Source of the DNA: Penium margaritaceum
Taxonomy: Eukaryota; Streptophyta; Zygnematophyceae; Desmidiales; Peniaceae
Direction of reading: 5' to 3'
NCBI GenBank assembly: GCA_023375785.1
Contig: SZWC01001585.1
Location: forward strand, 49,286 to 113,285
DNA: 64,000 nt
Shown: piece by piece, positions 22,031 through 33,483 of the stretch
How positions within the stretch are numbered: the stretch's first letter is position 1
Layout of the letters: each line of letters begins with the position of its first letter
Notes under the pieces: model-generated
Database searches by the model: none
Seen by the model: only the letters and a program-made list of their open reading frames with translations
Told to the model about the DNA's origin: nothing
Position numbers and translations under genes: made by a program

Positions 22031-22879
22031 AGCTGGAAACTGTTCTAGTGTGCAGGTTGGGACAGCTGCATTGTCGATGCAGTGTGCATGCTTCCACGCT
22101 CGTTGCTTAGACTGCTGCCCCCTCAGTCTGCCGCTCTAGAGTCTAAGTCTGAGTGCTCTAGGTTTGTTACTCAGAGACGCACGTGCCAGTGTTAGCGCCA
22201 GAAAGCAGATATGAACTGGAAATGACTGATTAATAACTGAGAATGAGACACAATTGGAGACCCCTCCAAGATCTAGCCTCCTCCAGCTCTGTAGAGCTTG
22301 TTACTCAGTTCACCAACCAATCAGAAAATAGCTCTATTTTCAGGCAGGCAGGTTTTCTCGGTGAGCCTTGCGAGACGGCCGATAGTCCAAAACCCGGGCG
22401 TCGAAGGTTTTGCCTGAAAATTGGACGATACCATAATACACACCCTGAAACGCAGCCGTGCGGTCACAATCACCTTGAAAAAAACAATAGCCAAGAGTTA
22501 TAGCCGCCTAAACCACGGCGGTGTCTACTCTAGTCCCCAGTACAAACAGTGCCTGAAACTCATGAAACTTGGACCCTATGCATGATACAGCACTGCCAAT
22601 GCAACTGTGCAGTCAAAACAAAGCACTGGACATGTGTAGAAAGCAAAAGCAGCGACAGAGACTGTCGGCGGCATGACCGCCGAGGAGAGCTACCGATGGA
22701 GGTGAGCACGTAGAAGAGTGGAGGAGGCTCCAGCAAACTATGTGTGGGCCTCAACGTGCGTCGGCTCCACCAGACGACACTCCAGCAGCGTCGCGTCTCA
22801 GCGTTAGTCATCTGCCCGCCAATGTGCACAAGCCAAAATGACATAACAGAGTGCAATAAGAGCTGCGTTAAAACCAACA
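22031..22879 (-). repeat. 5' LTR of B2
   Basis: 849 bases, TGTTGGTTTTAACGC at the outer end (22879 downwards) and GTTTCCAGCT at the inner end. It is homologous over its length to the 6042-6888 LTR and to both B1 LTRs. The next base (22880) already belongs to the A2 3' LTR. Confidence 0.85.
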
Positions 22880-23118
22880 AAAGGTCTGGTTCTTCATGAT
22901 TATTCCACTTTGTCCTCTATAATGCTGACCCCCATCATACCCAGTCATCCACATTCTCCTTGACAACGTGTTGTCTTCAGATTTGTGCCAGAACATGTCA
23001 CCATGAGGGACGCTCTGGTGTCGGCGCCAGCGTCACTCAGCATCAGTCACCTGCATAAGTGAGGTGAGTGTGCAACGAGGCCAGAGGTCACAACGTGTAT
23101 GTGGTTCACAAACCAACA
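22880..23118 (-). repeat. 3' LTR fragment of A2
   Basis: Starts TGTTGGTTTGTGAACC on the minus strand after CATGGGGGAG. The first about 130 bases match the A1 LTR (GACCTCTGGCC, TTGCACAC, ATGCAGGTGA) and the A2 5' LTR. It is cut at 22880 by the B2 LTR. Confidence 0.75.
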
Positions 23119-23220
23119 CTCCCCCATGATCCACAACCGACGTACACAAGCACAAGTTCACGGGCACTACATGTGTCACAAGATGTGACTAAGGACTGTA
23201 GACATCCACAAAACAACCAC

Positions 23221-24964
23221 TCATCTAGGGTCACCACGAAGACACAACAGTCCCACTGCATGCACGGCTGCCTTGAAGACATTGCTGCTGAGTGCCTTTG
23301 TCAAGAAGTCAGCTCTGTGCTGTCGTGTGTCGACCCAAATGATCCGGACATCACCTACAGCAATGCACTCACGCACAAAGTGATGCTCAACATTGATGTG
23401 CTTTGAGCATGTGTGATGCATGCTATCGTGTTCAACGATTGCTTTGGTGCTCTGGTTGACACAACGCAATGTGATGCAACGGATAGGAACGCGCAGTTGC
23501 TGAAACAAGCAACACAGCCAAACACTCTCACACGTGCGAGTGACAAGAGAAACATACTCAGCCTCACTGGAACTGCGTGCCACACAACCTTCTTTGCCAC
23601 TTTTCCACGACACAGCAGTCCCTCCGACCAGGAAGATGTAGCCTGTACGGCTATGAGAATCTGTGTCATGGGCCAAATCAATGTCTGTATAGCCATCGAC
23701 TACAAGTGACGGTTGTGTCCCATAGCCCAGACCGGTCCGGGCGGTGGAGAGGGCGTACTTGACAACATGTTCTCTCAGTGCCTCTAGGGCACAGAGAGAA
23801 CTGGGCCAGGAAGTTCACAGAAAATGCGACATCAGCTCTGGTTGTTGTCACAAGGTACATGAGTGACCCAATGATGCGGAGATAGTCCATCACGTCAACT
23901 GCCTCCCCCAGCTTAGACACATCCAGTGTCTTCAGCAATTTCTGGCCAGCTGGGGTCATAGGCGTCGACGCTATGGGGGTGGACTCAAGTACAGAGGCAA
24001 GGAGCTCCCCCAGACTGCAAACATACGCAACCTAGTGCACATGGAGGGTGCGACGCGACCGGTCACGCTCAAGCTCCATCCCCAAAAAGACACGATCAAG
24101 CCCAAGGTCTTTCATCTTGTACGTGGACTATAGTAGGTCTTTTACTGACCTAACAGAATCCTAGCTAGGTGATGCTATCAGCAAGTCGTCCACATAGACT
24201 AGGACAGCCATGAACGGCACAAAGAGTGGAGTCACAGAAGAGTGAAGCATCCACCGTACTGCGTTGATACCCTCCTTTCTTGAGGATTGACGTAATCTCC
24301 TGGATCAAGCACTGAGTTTACTCCTTCAGGCCATACAGGGCCTTTCGCAACCGCCAGACTTTGCCCGTGCCACTGGAGAAGCCTGGAGGGTGAACCATGT
24401 AGATCTCCTCGTCTAGTTGTCCATGCAGGAATGCATTGTTCGTGTCCATCTATTCAAGCTCCCAGTCATGGTGAGCCACGAGACTGAGCATCGCTCTGGC
24501 TGTGGTGTATCGTCCGATCGGTGCAAAGGTTTCGTCAAAGTCGATGTCTGGGACCTGGGAGTACCCATTTGCCGTAAGCCTCACCTTGTACTTGTCCAAA
24601 GCGCCATTGGGTTTGTACTTCCGTCAGAAGACCCAACGAGTGTCAATGGCCTTGCGACTGGGTGGCAATTTTCTAGCTCATAGACCGCATGGTCATCCAG
24701 AGCCTTTAGTTCATCACGCATGGCGGCCTCCCACTGTTAGGTGTTAGTGGAAGCACGTGCTTGACGCACCATGGTTGGCTCAAGTGGTTGAGCTGTGGTG
24801 GCTGACGCAACGTGACGCTCTGCAATGCCGCTCAAAACAGCCACCTCCAATGCGTGTTCATGCTCTGAGGCAAAGACCACATAGCCAAGGGCAGAGTTGG
24901 GGTGGACGACTCCTGTGGCCAAGCTCAGGGCATCCATGCCAGTCGGGGGGATAGGAGGCTGCAC
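23221..24964 (-). pseudogene. reverse transcriptase-RNase H region of A2
   Basis: RT in several frames from 24964. The polymerase centre YVDDLL is intact near 24170-24206 (minus). GQKLLKTLDVSKLGEAVDV and MDYLRIIGSLMYL lead into TTTRADVAFSVNFLAQF (23959-23810). After a frameshift, frame 23676-23221 carries RNase H: DSHSRTGYIFLVGGTAVSW, SSSEAEYVSL, CVNQSTKAI, HVNVEHHFV-type sequence and RADFLTKALSSNVF before the stop. It matches A1 closely, so it is the same family. Inactive because of stops and frameshifts. Confidence 0.85.
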
Positions 24965-25726
24965 ATTCTGAGACTGTGGGGGGCGTGCTAAAACCGTAGT
25001 GCCATAGCGTTGAGGGAGCGCACGAAGGTGCCCTCCTCAGATGAAAGGGGAGACAGGAGCAGGGCCAGGGGTGGTCAGTTGCGAAGATGGAGTGGCCACA
25101 TGAGAAAGGGAAGAGACAGGTGAGGTGGCCACTAAAGGCATGACCGGACTGGCCGGAGAGACAGGTGAGGGGATCGCAGGAGACTGGACAGAGTCCGCGA
25201 CAGGAGAGGACGGGACAGCAGAGGAACTGCTAGAGGACGGGGAAAAACCGGGTGCATGACCGGACGACGAGAGCGGCAAACTGGGTGCCGGACCGGACGA
25301 CGAGGACTGCAACAAGGGTGAGAGTTGCGGAGCAGCAGCAAGGACTGCAGGGGTGGCAGGACCGACTACCCCCCCCCCCCGACCGCGAGAGAGGCAAGAG
25401 AGGGGAGGCATGGGGCAAGTGACTGAGGTCACGAAGGAAGACAGACTCAAAGAACAAGGCATCACGGGATTCGATGACACGGTGACGGATGGGATCCCAG
25501 AAACGCCAGGCTTTAAAGTGGGCAGACAAGCCCAAAAAGGGGCACAGGTAGCCACGACGAGACACTTTGCTTTCACGCAAATCCACAAGGAGCCAGACGG
25601 AAGCAGCAATGTCCCTGACCCAAGCGAGGCGCAGGTCAGCGCGAGTGCCGTACTAGCGCTCAAAAGGTGGGACCGTGCCGGGAAGAGGATCGTAGGGGAC
25701 GCGATTCTAGACCCATGTCATGTAGT
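24965..25726 (-). other. integrase-RT linker of A2
   Basis: A Ser/Pro-rich linker with an open minus-strand frame 25663-25037 (SPSSSSSSAVPSSPVADSV, PVSPASPVMPLVATSP). It corresponds to the A1 linker at 49350-49760. It is low-complexity but has no exact tandem period, unlike family B. A run of C/G (25369-25382) marks a slippery site. Confidence 0.65.
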
Positions 25727-26504
25727 TCATTGCCTCAAAGGCAAAGAGCGGGGGCAGACCAGACTTGGACAAGAGGGTACGGACATCGTTAGCCAATGTC
25801 CAATTCCACAGCTCACAGACGCCATTTTGCTAGGGTGTGCATGGAGCAAAGGTCTCCAGACACACCCCGCAGGATTCAAGGAGGCGGGCGGATGCACCAA
25901 GGAACTCACCACCACGGTCGTTGCAAAAGGTGCACAACGATCGCTGACAGGCGCGTTCAGCCTAAACAAGCCAGGACTCAATGACTGGGCAAACGTCACT
26001 CTTCTGACAAAGGGCAAACACCCCGCAAAACCGAGAGAAATCACCGGTAAGGCATAAGACATAACGACCAACGTCGCCCAAGAGGTCATGGGGCAAGGGG
26101 CCCATGACATCCGCATGGACACGATCGAGCAGGTGGGAGGACTGCGAGTCAGAGGGGGAGAAAGGGGAGCAATGCATTTTCCCTGTCGAGACAGTCAGCA
26201 GCGCAAGGTACAGGAAAATCAAATGGAGAAAGACCAAGAGCAGACTGAAGGCAAAGCATACTGTGAACGGCATCAGAATGAATGTGACCGAGGTGGCAAT
26301 GCAAGAGACGAACAGGGTGAGGAGAGAGGGATGGGGCAACATGAGCGCGTTCAGGCCTTGGTACAAAGGAAGAAGAGGAGGAATGCAAGGGAACATGATA
26401 AAGCTTGCCACATTGCACGCCATGTAAGACAGGACGTCCAGAGGGACGTAGACACACGGTGCCAATACCACGACTGGCAGTGAAATCGATACCTTGGTCG
26501 TCAA
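25727..26504 (-). pseudogene. integrase region of A2
   Basis: Frame 26504-25962 carries the pre-integrase end and the first part of the core: GKMHCSPFSPSDSQSSHLLD, VHADVMGPLPHDLLG with the first catalytic Asp, and GRYVLCLTGDFSRF, FALCQKSDVCPVIESW. The following part (SDHGGEF and VSERW blocks) lies in a shifted frame. The first Asp is kept here although A1 has lost it. Confidence 0.8.
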
Positions 26505-26883
26505 GGGATGACACAGTCAGCAAGCTGAGCTCGCACGAAGGCGCGTACAAAATGTTTAGCAAGTATAGGGTACCACTGGGACTGACAAAACAGACAACGC
26601 CAATGCCTTGAACAAGAAGCAACTGACCCGACCCAATACGGTCAAAGCGGACAAACCCAACAAGACCCAACGAGACGAAAGAGGAGCGAACAGATGTCAT
26701 GTGGTGGGTGGCCCCGGAATTGAGGACCCAAAAACCATTGGAGACACGGACAGAGGGGAGAACGCTAGAGGTGGCGACAGTGCCAACGGAGGACAAGGGG
26801 GAGACAGGGGGCTCACAAAGGGAGAGGCAACGAGGAAAGAAGACAGAGTGCAAGTGCTCAATCCACGGGACGAATACACTCAA
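26149..26883 (-). pseudogene. protease and pre-integrase region of A2
   Basis: 244 open codons. The protease site reads GFWVLNSGATHHMTS; the catalytic Asp of DSG is Asn, a G-to-A type change, so it cannot cleave. It continues with FVRFDRIGSGQLLLVQGIGVV, CELSLLTVSSLDDQGIDF and the HCHLGHIHSDAVHSMLCLQ pre-integrase zinc block, then CLDRENALL. The 5' neighbour is gag and the 3' neighbour is integrase, in normal copia order. Confidence 0.85.
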
Positions 26884-27204
26884 CGAGCTCAGAACGTGAC
26901 CGGGGAGTCCCTAAGAAGAACAATGTCCGTCTGGCACACGAGACCTCTGGACGACGATGCCGGAGTCTCACCTCCCTGATCGCGAAGGCGTAGAATCTGA
27001 AGAAGGGACTGCTCTAGCTGGCACTACCGATCATCGCGGTCACCGTCAACTGATGCTGGCGGGGCTGGAGTAGACGTGCCCGAAGAAGAAGGGAACCACG
27101 GTGGCGCAGTGTAGGCGGAGGAGGGAGGACCCGCATACGTGGGTGCACCCGATAGAGGAGGCCAGTCCCAGGGATAGGGACGAGGAGGCAGGAAGAACGA
27201 CACG

Positions 27205-28390
27205 CTAGTGGTAGAGCGTGCGTGAGCGGAGGTGGTGGCTGGCGCACGAAAAGAGGCTGTAAAGAAGGAGGGCGACAGTGCTCAAGAACAACCAGATGTG
27301 CGAGCCCAATGAGCGCGCATGGCCCAAGCTAGACAAAGATCGTCTGGAGGGACAGGAACGGGCAGAATGCTCGAAGGAACCGCAGTTCCAGCACACGATG
27401 GCACCGCGAGTCCGGGAGGAAGGAGCGCTACCCGTGTCCTTCCCCTTGCCTTTGCCTTTTCCCTTATCCTTGCCCTTCCCACGGCCCTGGGAGGTAAGGG
27501 CGGAGGCAGTAGAGGAAGAGGCAAACAAGGAAGAGGAGGAAGGAGTAGAGGAAGAAGCGGGTGCAGCAGTGGTGGTGAGTGCAACAACACCTATGATGGC
27601 GGAGCGGTGGAGGCGCTTGTTTTGAAGGCTAGTCCACCAGGCAGCAAGATGCTCGGAGGTGAAGTCCCAGAGAGCCCCTACACCAGGCGACGACTTTGGA
27701 GGAACTGGCTTTGAGGCAAGATCCTGTAGCTTGTCACCTTTGACGTCACGAAGTAGGTCGGACTCAGCAGAGAGCTGGCCATGTGCTGCTTTGCCAAGCT
27801 CACGAAGGATCTTGAGACCGCGAGCCCAATATGCATCAGTGGTCTCGTCACCACGCATGAGAAGCGTGTTGAATTGGACTGTGAGGACGCTCTAAGCGGA
27901 TTGGCCAGTGACACTTGTGCGACGACACAGCATGGCATATGCGTCGATAGGGTTGGCCAGACCCTGGGCAGTAGGGTCAGCATTGAATGTTTTGACATCA
28001 TCAATGAACGACTCAGGAGCGGCAACAATGAGGGGGCGCACGGCACGGGCAGACTCAACAACAAGGGGAGTGAAGGGAGCAATAGCTGGAGAGTAGTATT
28101 CCCACAGTTGCTCCCCTTGAGCCCAGGCGCTAAAGCGCACTTCCCATGAGGTGAAGGCGAGCCCAGAGGAGAGGGAAGGCGGCTGCGAGAAGAAGTCATG
28201 CTAGTGCGGCACAGGAGGGGGGGCAGCTGTAGTGGTGCGACCAGTCATAGCAATGGCAGAAATGCTCAAGGCAGAGGGTATGAGAGTTGCAAGTAGCGAG
28301 TAACAAAACGCAGGACTGGTAGCGGGTGAGTGAGAGCGTGACGAGCGGGGAGCAGCGAGCTCTTCCTCACTCGCACTACGAGGCAAAGAA
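27205..28390 (-). pseudogene. gag of A2 (5' deleted)
   Basis: Capsid core: HDFFSQPPSLSSGLAFTSW, EVRFSAWAQGEQLWEYY, ADPTAQGLANPIDAYAMLCRR, then the frame 27858-27205 with DAYWARGLKILRELGKA, LWDFTSEHLAAWWTSLQNK, a Ser-rich tract, a Lys/Gly-rich GKGKDKGKGKGKGKD tract and a sound CCHC knuckle CWNCGSFEHSARSC. Where A1 has TAG stops, A2 keeps TGG (FSAW, AAWW), which shows the ancestral codons. The N-terminal part found in A1 and A3 (MPGDD) is missing. Confidence 0.85.
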
Positions 28391-28736
28391 AAGCCTCGAG
28401 CTCGAGCCTGCCAACCGAATCATGCTACAAGCCTGGAGAGACACAGGATTCTGCCAAGACAGCCTATGTATCACAAACCCAGGTGCTCACCCCCCCACCA
28501 AAACCGCGACACTAGGAAGCCTAGTGTTCATGCAACGACAAAACATGTGCCTATGAAGTATTTCTATCATGGGCCACAACAAGAATTGCCATGGATCCAC
28601 TTCTTGTGCACGTGTCACCATGAGGGACGTTGTGGTGCCGGCGCCAGTGTCACTCCAGCATCAGTCACCTGCATCAGTGAGGTGAGTGTGGAGCAATGCC
28701 AGAGGTCACGACGTGTCTCTGGTTCACAAACAAACA
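28391..28736 (-). repeat. 5' LTR fragment of A2
   Basis: On the minus strand it starts TGTTTGTTTGTGAACC at 28736. It shares about 130 bases with the A2 3' LTR (GACCTCTGGCAT, ATGCAGGTGACTGATG, GTCCCTCATGGTGACA), after which the two diverge. Towards 28400 it has GAGCTCG-type sequence like the inner half of the A1 LTR. It then passes straight into gag, so the primer site and leader are deleted. Confidence 0.65.
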
Positions 28737-28737
28737 C

Positions 28738-29383
28738 TGTTGTGATTTGTGATGTTCCTGTCCACATGTAAATTTCACTGTGACCACTCAGCCGTGTCCA
28801 TACTTGTGCAGATGCCTCATGCGGACCCTGGTGGTGCCGATGCGTCATCTGGTGGCCGAATACCAGCTTGGAGCTGACCAACGACCGTTCCAGAGCTCTC
28901 GACACTACCCGGGACCTCTTGCTGTTTTTCTACAACACGCACGAGTTTATCAGTGGACTGGCCGTGGGCCCGATTTGCATGTTTTTGCATTGTGTGTCCT
29001 CCGTTTGATGCCGGATGCATGCATGTGACCAGTCGTAGCGTTCGGCTTGTGATCCTACATGTCTAGGTTTAGACGCTGTAGCAATCTGACATGTGATTCT
29101 GCAGAGTTACGGCCAAAATAGTGGTTTTGGGCCGGTTTTAGGCCAGATCTTGCACTGCCGCGTGCGACATCCGTCATGCACCGCGATAGGTACTTATGCC
29201 ATGGACCTGTTTTTTGTCATTTCTCTCTACAAATTCTATTGAATCATTTTGACAATTTGCCTTGTGTCTCCTAGCGAGACCCTTGCCGTTCTTTTCACGA
29301 CCTATGACTGTCATGACCGTCTGACCAGGCACTGAAGCCTAGTCGGCGGCTATGTCGCTAGGAAGCTTCCACGCATCTTCTCT
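28738..29383 (+). repeat. 5' LTR of C2
   Basis: 646 bases, starting TGTTGTGATTTGTGATG and ending CGCATCTTCTCT before the primer site. It aligns along its whole length with the 3' LTR at 53414-54060 and with both C1 LTRs. Confidence 0.9.
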
Positions 29384-29395
29384 TGGTATCAGAGC
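29384..29395 (+). other. primer binding site of C2
   Basis: TGGTATCAGAGC, an exact copia tRNA-iMet primer site, directly after the LTR. Confidence 0.9.
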
Positions 29396-30304
29396 GATGA
29401 GACACCTCTCACCGAGATGCGCAGCAGAGACGCAGCAAAGCAAGAGTAGTGAGCGTCACCGCTCTTGCCGATCCACAGGGACCTGCCGACGACACCGACT
29501 GCTGGCGATGTCACCCACATGAGAGTTCATGAGCAGCACCCACGAGCAGCAGCACATGACACCTGCATCAGGCGGCAACCGCTAGCAGATACTGGCATTG
29601 GCACCAGCCGCGGCGACAGCACGCCACAACCACGGTAGGCGGCGGCTGGCAGAAGTAGCATAAGCCCGCGGAAGCAGCAACGCGCAATAGCAGCAGCGCG
29701 CAGCAGCGCTCCGCAGCAACGTCGCCGACAGCGGGCAGCTGCAGCGTGCAGCACCAGTAGCATTGAGCAATAGCAAGAGCAGCATACAGCAGTAGCAGTA
29801 GTACAACAGAGCAGTAGCGTAGTAGTAGCGTGCGGCGGCAGTAGCGCGTAGCAGCCGCTACACGGAGCGGCTACAGCAGCAGCGTGCAGCTACGGTGCAA
29901 CACAGCAGCAACATGCAGCTACTGCCACAACTGCACAAGCAACCGCGCGGCTGCTCCTACTGGTGCCAGCACAACAGCAAAAGCCGGTCAAAAGCTGCTC
30001 AGGAGCTTTTGAGCAGTTTCTGCGCGGCTACTGCGGAGAAGCCACCCCCTGCACAGCGGGGGAAACAAAAAAAAACAAAACAAAAAGGGAAAGGGGGGAA
30101 AGGAGGGGAGCTGATGTCAGCATTTTTCTTGCTGACATCATCAGGTCATGCTGACGTGAGCAACCACCTGTTGACGTCAGCAGTTTTACTTGGTCAATTT
30201 TTTGGTCGGAGAGTCAAAAGCTGCAAGTGTTTCAAATCCTCGAGAAACGCTAACATTTCTGCATTTCGACCAAGTTCAGTTCTCGGCCAATGATTTTTTG
30301 TTAC
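29396..30304 (+). other. leader of C2, triplet-rich
   Basis: A 0.9-kb leader. About 29530-29960 is a GCA/CAG/GTA triplet array, then a purine-rich AAAAC/AAAGGG stretch (30060-30110), then sequence shared with C1 just before gag (GTTTCAAATCCTCGAGAAA). No frame can be supported as a gene. Confidence 0.7.
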
Positions 30305-31720
30305 ATGGCTCAGTCCAGTGATAAGGGAAAGAGGATACTAGATCCCTCTTCTTCCTCCTCGGGGAACATGAGCCCACACTCGAACGGTATTGAGGACCTG
30401 CGGAGCCAGCAGGACCAGATGCGTCGCCTACAACGGGAGCAGACTGACGCCATCCGTACACGCTCGGAGTTTCTTCAAGATTAGTCCACGGCCCCATGGC
30501 AGACCTTTGAGAGAGCTGCCGGTGTCGCACACTCTACACAGCAGTCAGCTCCAGCACCAGGGACAAGAGCTGGATGCGACCTGCCACCTCTTGATCCTTG
30601 GGATGAGGATCCAGATATGCTAGGCATGGAGGGCGACTCCCCTGAGCGTGTGTACTTTAGCAGCGTCTCCGCCAGCTCCAGACGAGCTCTTGACCCCCAC
30701 ACACATCGCGGTTTCCCAAGATTCTATCGTCACCTGATCTCCACCCTAGCAACTTCCCTCGTCCTGGTGTCTTCCCCATCCCTAGTCCTTCTCAGCCTGT
30801 AGTTGCTCTCCCTGCGGAGCCGCAACCCAAGGACTTTGAGACACCGTCCCCACGTTATGTCAGCAAGGACAGCTTTGACTAATGGGAGATCCTTTTCCAG
30901 GTTCAGGCCACTTCAGAGGGAGTGTGGCCCTACTACCACATTCCGTATCAGACTACGGACTGAGCACAGGTGCTGACAGCGGCTAGGGCGATGCGCGGAC
31001 TTCTTTTCGCCATGTCGCGCGAGACTGTCGTCGACTTCTGCTCGTTCCTTGGCGAGGCCGGGACAAGCACTGGCAGTGATCCACGCGGGGGCTGGGACTT
31101 GGCATTATCCCTGCTTGCTCCAGAGACGCATGCCACCCAGGCCGCTCGAATTCGTGCCTTTCATTCCCTTCGTTAGGGGCCTGCTGAGCCTGTAGCCGAC
31201 TATTGGCGACACGCCATATGCATCTACACGCGACTTGGGACCTCTAGATGTATACAGCTATGGGCGCTCCGCACAATCATGCTCGGAGTTCCCCTTGAGC
31301 ACACAGACATGTTCACAAGGTACAGAAACGCCGTGCTTGAGCCTTTTTTGGCCTCACTGTAGCTTCTTCCCTGGGCGCACAAGCTCTTCCTCCAGGTGAC
31401 TTCCGCCTGTGAGGCAGCCGTGGCTCATCAAGAGACTTCCCTTGCTGTAGCAATCATCGCATCACCATCGACGCCCCTCCTACAGTCTCCTCCATCCTCT
31501 GCCACTTCATCCTCTTCCCCTTCTACCCTGACTACACCGACTCAATCATAGGGTGTCGCGGCAGCAACAGAGGGGAAGAAGGGGCGACGAAAGCGGGGCT
31601 TGGGCCAACAACAGTCACAACAGTAGCCGTCATCGGGTTGTTACAGTGGACGCTCTCTTCACTGCTACAAGTGTAGAGGTGCTCATCGCTATACCGAGTG
31701 CCACCAGCCGTTCCACTGGG
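30305..31720 (+). pseudogene. gag of C2
   Basis: Starts MAQSSDKGKRILDPSSSSS and runs to a TAG at 30481 (RSEFLQD then stop; C1 reads GQS there, so Gln is likely). The core returns at 30970 (ARAMRGLLFAMSRETVVDF, CSFLGEAGTSTG, GWDLALSLLAPETHAT). A zinc knuckle at 31663-31701 reads CYKCRGAHRYTEC, with all Cys and His in place but one residue shorter than CX2CX4HX4C. Capsid/nucleocapsid polyprotein, broken by stops and frameshifts. Confidence 0.82.
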
Positions 31721-32473
31721 CGCGAATCACTCGTGGGCTTCAAGTTGCGCACGTACTATGGTCTACGTCGAGCAGCACATCCTCCGGGCACGCGGCGACC
31801 ACCACCGCAGTAGTTCCCGCTTCACCATCATCAAGTAGAGGCGACCCAGACCCACGTGACCGCACCATTGCCAAGCTCTGACACCTTCTAGCGCTCCGCT
31901 TTTAGGGAGGTGCGAGTGTGTTTTCACAGCCGGATTGTTCATAGACTGTTTGTCCGTCTTTTCTTGTGACTTGGGATGACTTGTGGGGGGGGCACAGTCG
32001 ACATGTGATGACAATGGGCCTGACTAAACCAATTGGATTCATGAGTCTCACCCTTGTGCTCTTCGTCGTTCCTCCCCACCTGCTGCCCAGCGTCCGTCTG
32101 AGGCCGAGTGTTCCATTGCCCGTTGTACAGTGACATCCTCCAGTCTTGATTCCGGTGGCACTTGGATCATCAATTCTGGTGCCACTCATCACATGACCTG
32201 TCGTCGTAGTGACTTCATTGTTCTCGGCCCAATGGCTTTGTTCGTTCCGTTCGCACACGCTCTAGTTAGTCTTTGCCAGTCCAAGGTGTTGGGGTCGTGT
32301 GTTTCAATGGTCCTTTTGACCCTTTGTATCTTTTCCAGGTGTTGTTTATCCCTGACCCTGAGCTCAAGTTGCTTTCTGTCCGTGCGTGCACACTTATGGG
32401 ACTCTCCGTTGATCACACTGCAGACTCTGTGACTGTGACTGCCACTTGAAGCGTTGTTCTTCGTGCCTCTGTT
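31721..32473 (+). pseudogene. protease region of C2
   Basis: Frame 32130-32432 starts TSSSLDSGGTWIINSGATHHMTC. The catalytic Asp of DSG is Asn, so the protease is dead. The upstream spacer (31763-32100) is broken, and one downstream frame loses homology after the VLGP block. The order between gag and integrase is normal. Confidence 0.8.
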
Positions 32474-33483
32474 GTGGAGGACCTGTATCGTGTCTTTCGG
32501 ACTTGTGCTCCTTGCTCCCCTTCCCCTTCATCTTGTGTTTTTGTCACTGGTAATCTGTCTCCTAAGCACAAGCGATTGCTTCATCACCGTCTGTGTCATC
32601 TAGGCTTCGACACTGTGTCGGAGCTCATTCGTACACAGCCCGTCCTCGGTCTTGACACGGCTTCTTTCAAGAAGCCGCCCAAGACCGACTATCTCTTCTG
32701 CGCTGAGGGTAAGATGCATCGTTGCACCTACCCTGACTCCCGTTCTCGCACACTTCGCCCTCGCGAGTTAGTCCATTCAGACCTTCCGATCAAGGTCGAT
32801 ACGTCCTGACCTTGACTGACGACTTCACCCAGATGCGGTGGGTCTACAGCCTACGCCAGAAGAGTGATGCAGCTCTCGTGGTTTGCCTCTGGCTAGTGAT
32901 GGCTGAGCGTCAGTCCTGCCACACTTTGCATACCTTCCGCTCACATTGCGGCGGCGAGTTTCTTGGCGAGATGGATAGCTTCTTCACTGAGCACGAGATG
33001 TTTCACAGGTCTTCGCTCCTGCTACTCCTGAGCAGAATGGTGTTTCTGAGCTGGTGCTAGAAACGCACCATGGAGGATGCAATTTGCGCTATGCGGTCTG
33101 AGTGCAGTCTCCCGGAGTCCTTCACTTTTGAAGGATTTTCCTACATGACTTGGGTCTGGAACCGCCTCTTGTACGGTCCTCTTCCGGACCTCGTCACACC
33201 GTATGAGCTCTGGTTTGGCCACCGTGCTGACCCGCACATCGCTCGCGTCTTGGGATCCGTGACTTCTGTGTGGTACACCGAGGACCTGGAGAGGTCCAAG
33301 GTCTCACCGTAGGGTCGCTTGTGTGCCTTCGTAGGCACCTCCCCGCGGTCGAAGGCCTGGTGCGTTTGTTGCATTGTTGAGTCCCGCGACGCGATTTTCT
33401 TTGAGTCCCTCACCTATCGTGATTTGACATCGATTACGTCGTTGTCCGTCACGCACGTTTCTATGAGTTAGGTTTCTCTCCGG
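32474..33483 (+). pseudogene. integrase region of C2
   Basis: The pre-integrase region LSPKHKRLLHHRLCHLGFD is well kept, followed by GKMHRCTYPDSRSRTLRPRELVHSDLP with the first catalytic Asp. A deletion then removes most of the PLSVESLSDRG block seen in C1. Frame 32812-33060 continues DDFTQMRWVYSLRQKSDA, and THTFRSHCGGEFLGEMDSF has Ser-His where active copies have Ser-Asp, so the second Asp is lost. Frame 33070-33312 has FSYMTWVWNRLLYGPLP. Confidence 0.82.

Larger units (their letters stand above)
6042..22879 (-). mobile_element. Ty1/copia element B2 (family B), split by C1
   Basis: Full-length minus-strand family B element: 5' LTR 22031-22879, primer site 22019-22030, leader, gag from 13108, protease, integrase, repeat-rich linker, reverse transcriptase and RNase H ending at 6984, 3' LTR 6042-6888. 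The two LTRs are 849 and 847 bases and recognisably alike. Plus-strand element C1 (13282-20924) sits in the leader; removing it joins two leader halves that match the B1 leader. Many stops and frameshifts make B2 non-autonomous. A target-site duplication is not secure (CCTTT on one side, CCCTTC on the other). Confidence 0.85.
22880..28736 (-). mobile_element. Ty1/copia element A2 (family A), truncated
   Basis: Minus-strand family A element: gag-pol from about 28390 down to 23221, purine tract CATGGGGGAG, then 239 bases of 3' LTR (23118-22880) that end abruptly at B2. At the other end only the first part of a 5' LTR is present. The primer site, the whole leader with the upstream frame, and the first about 70 codons of gag are missing. 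It is thus internally deleted at its 5' side and cut at its 3' side. Stops are spread through pol. Confidence 0.8.
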
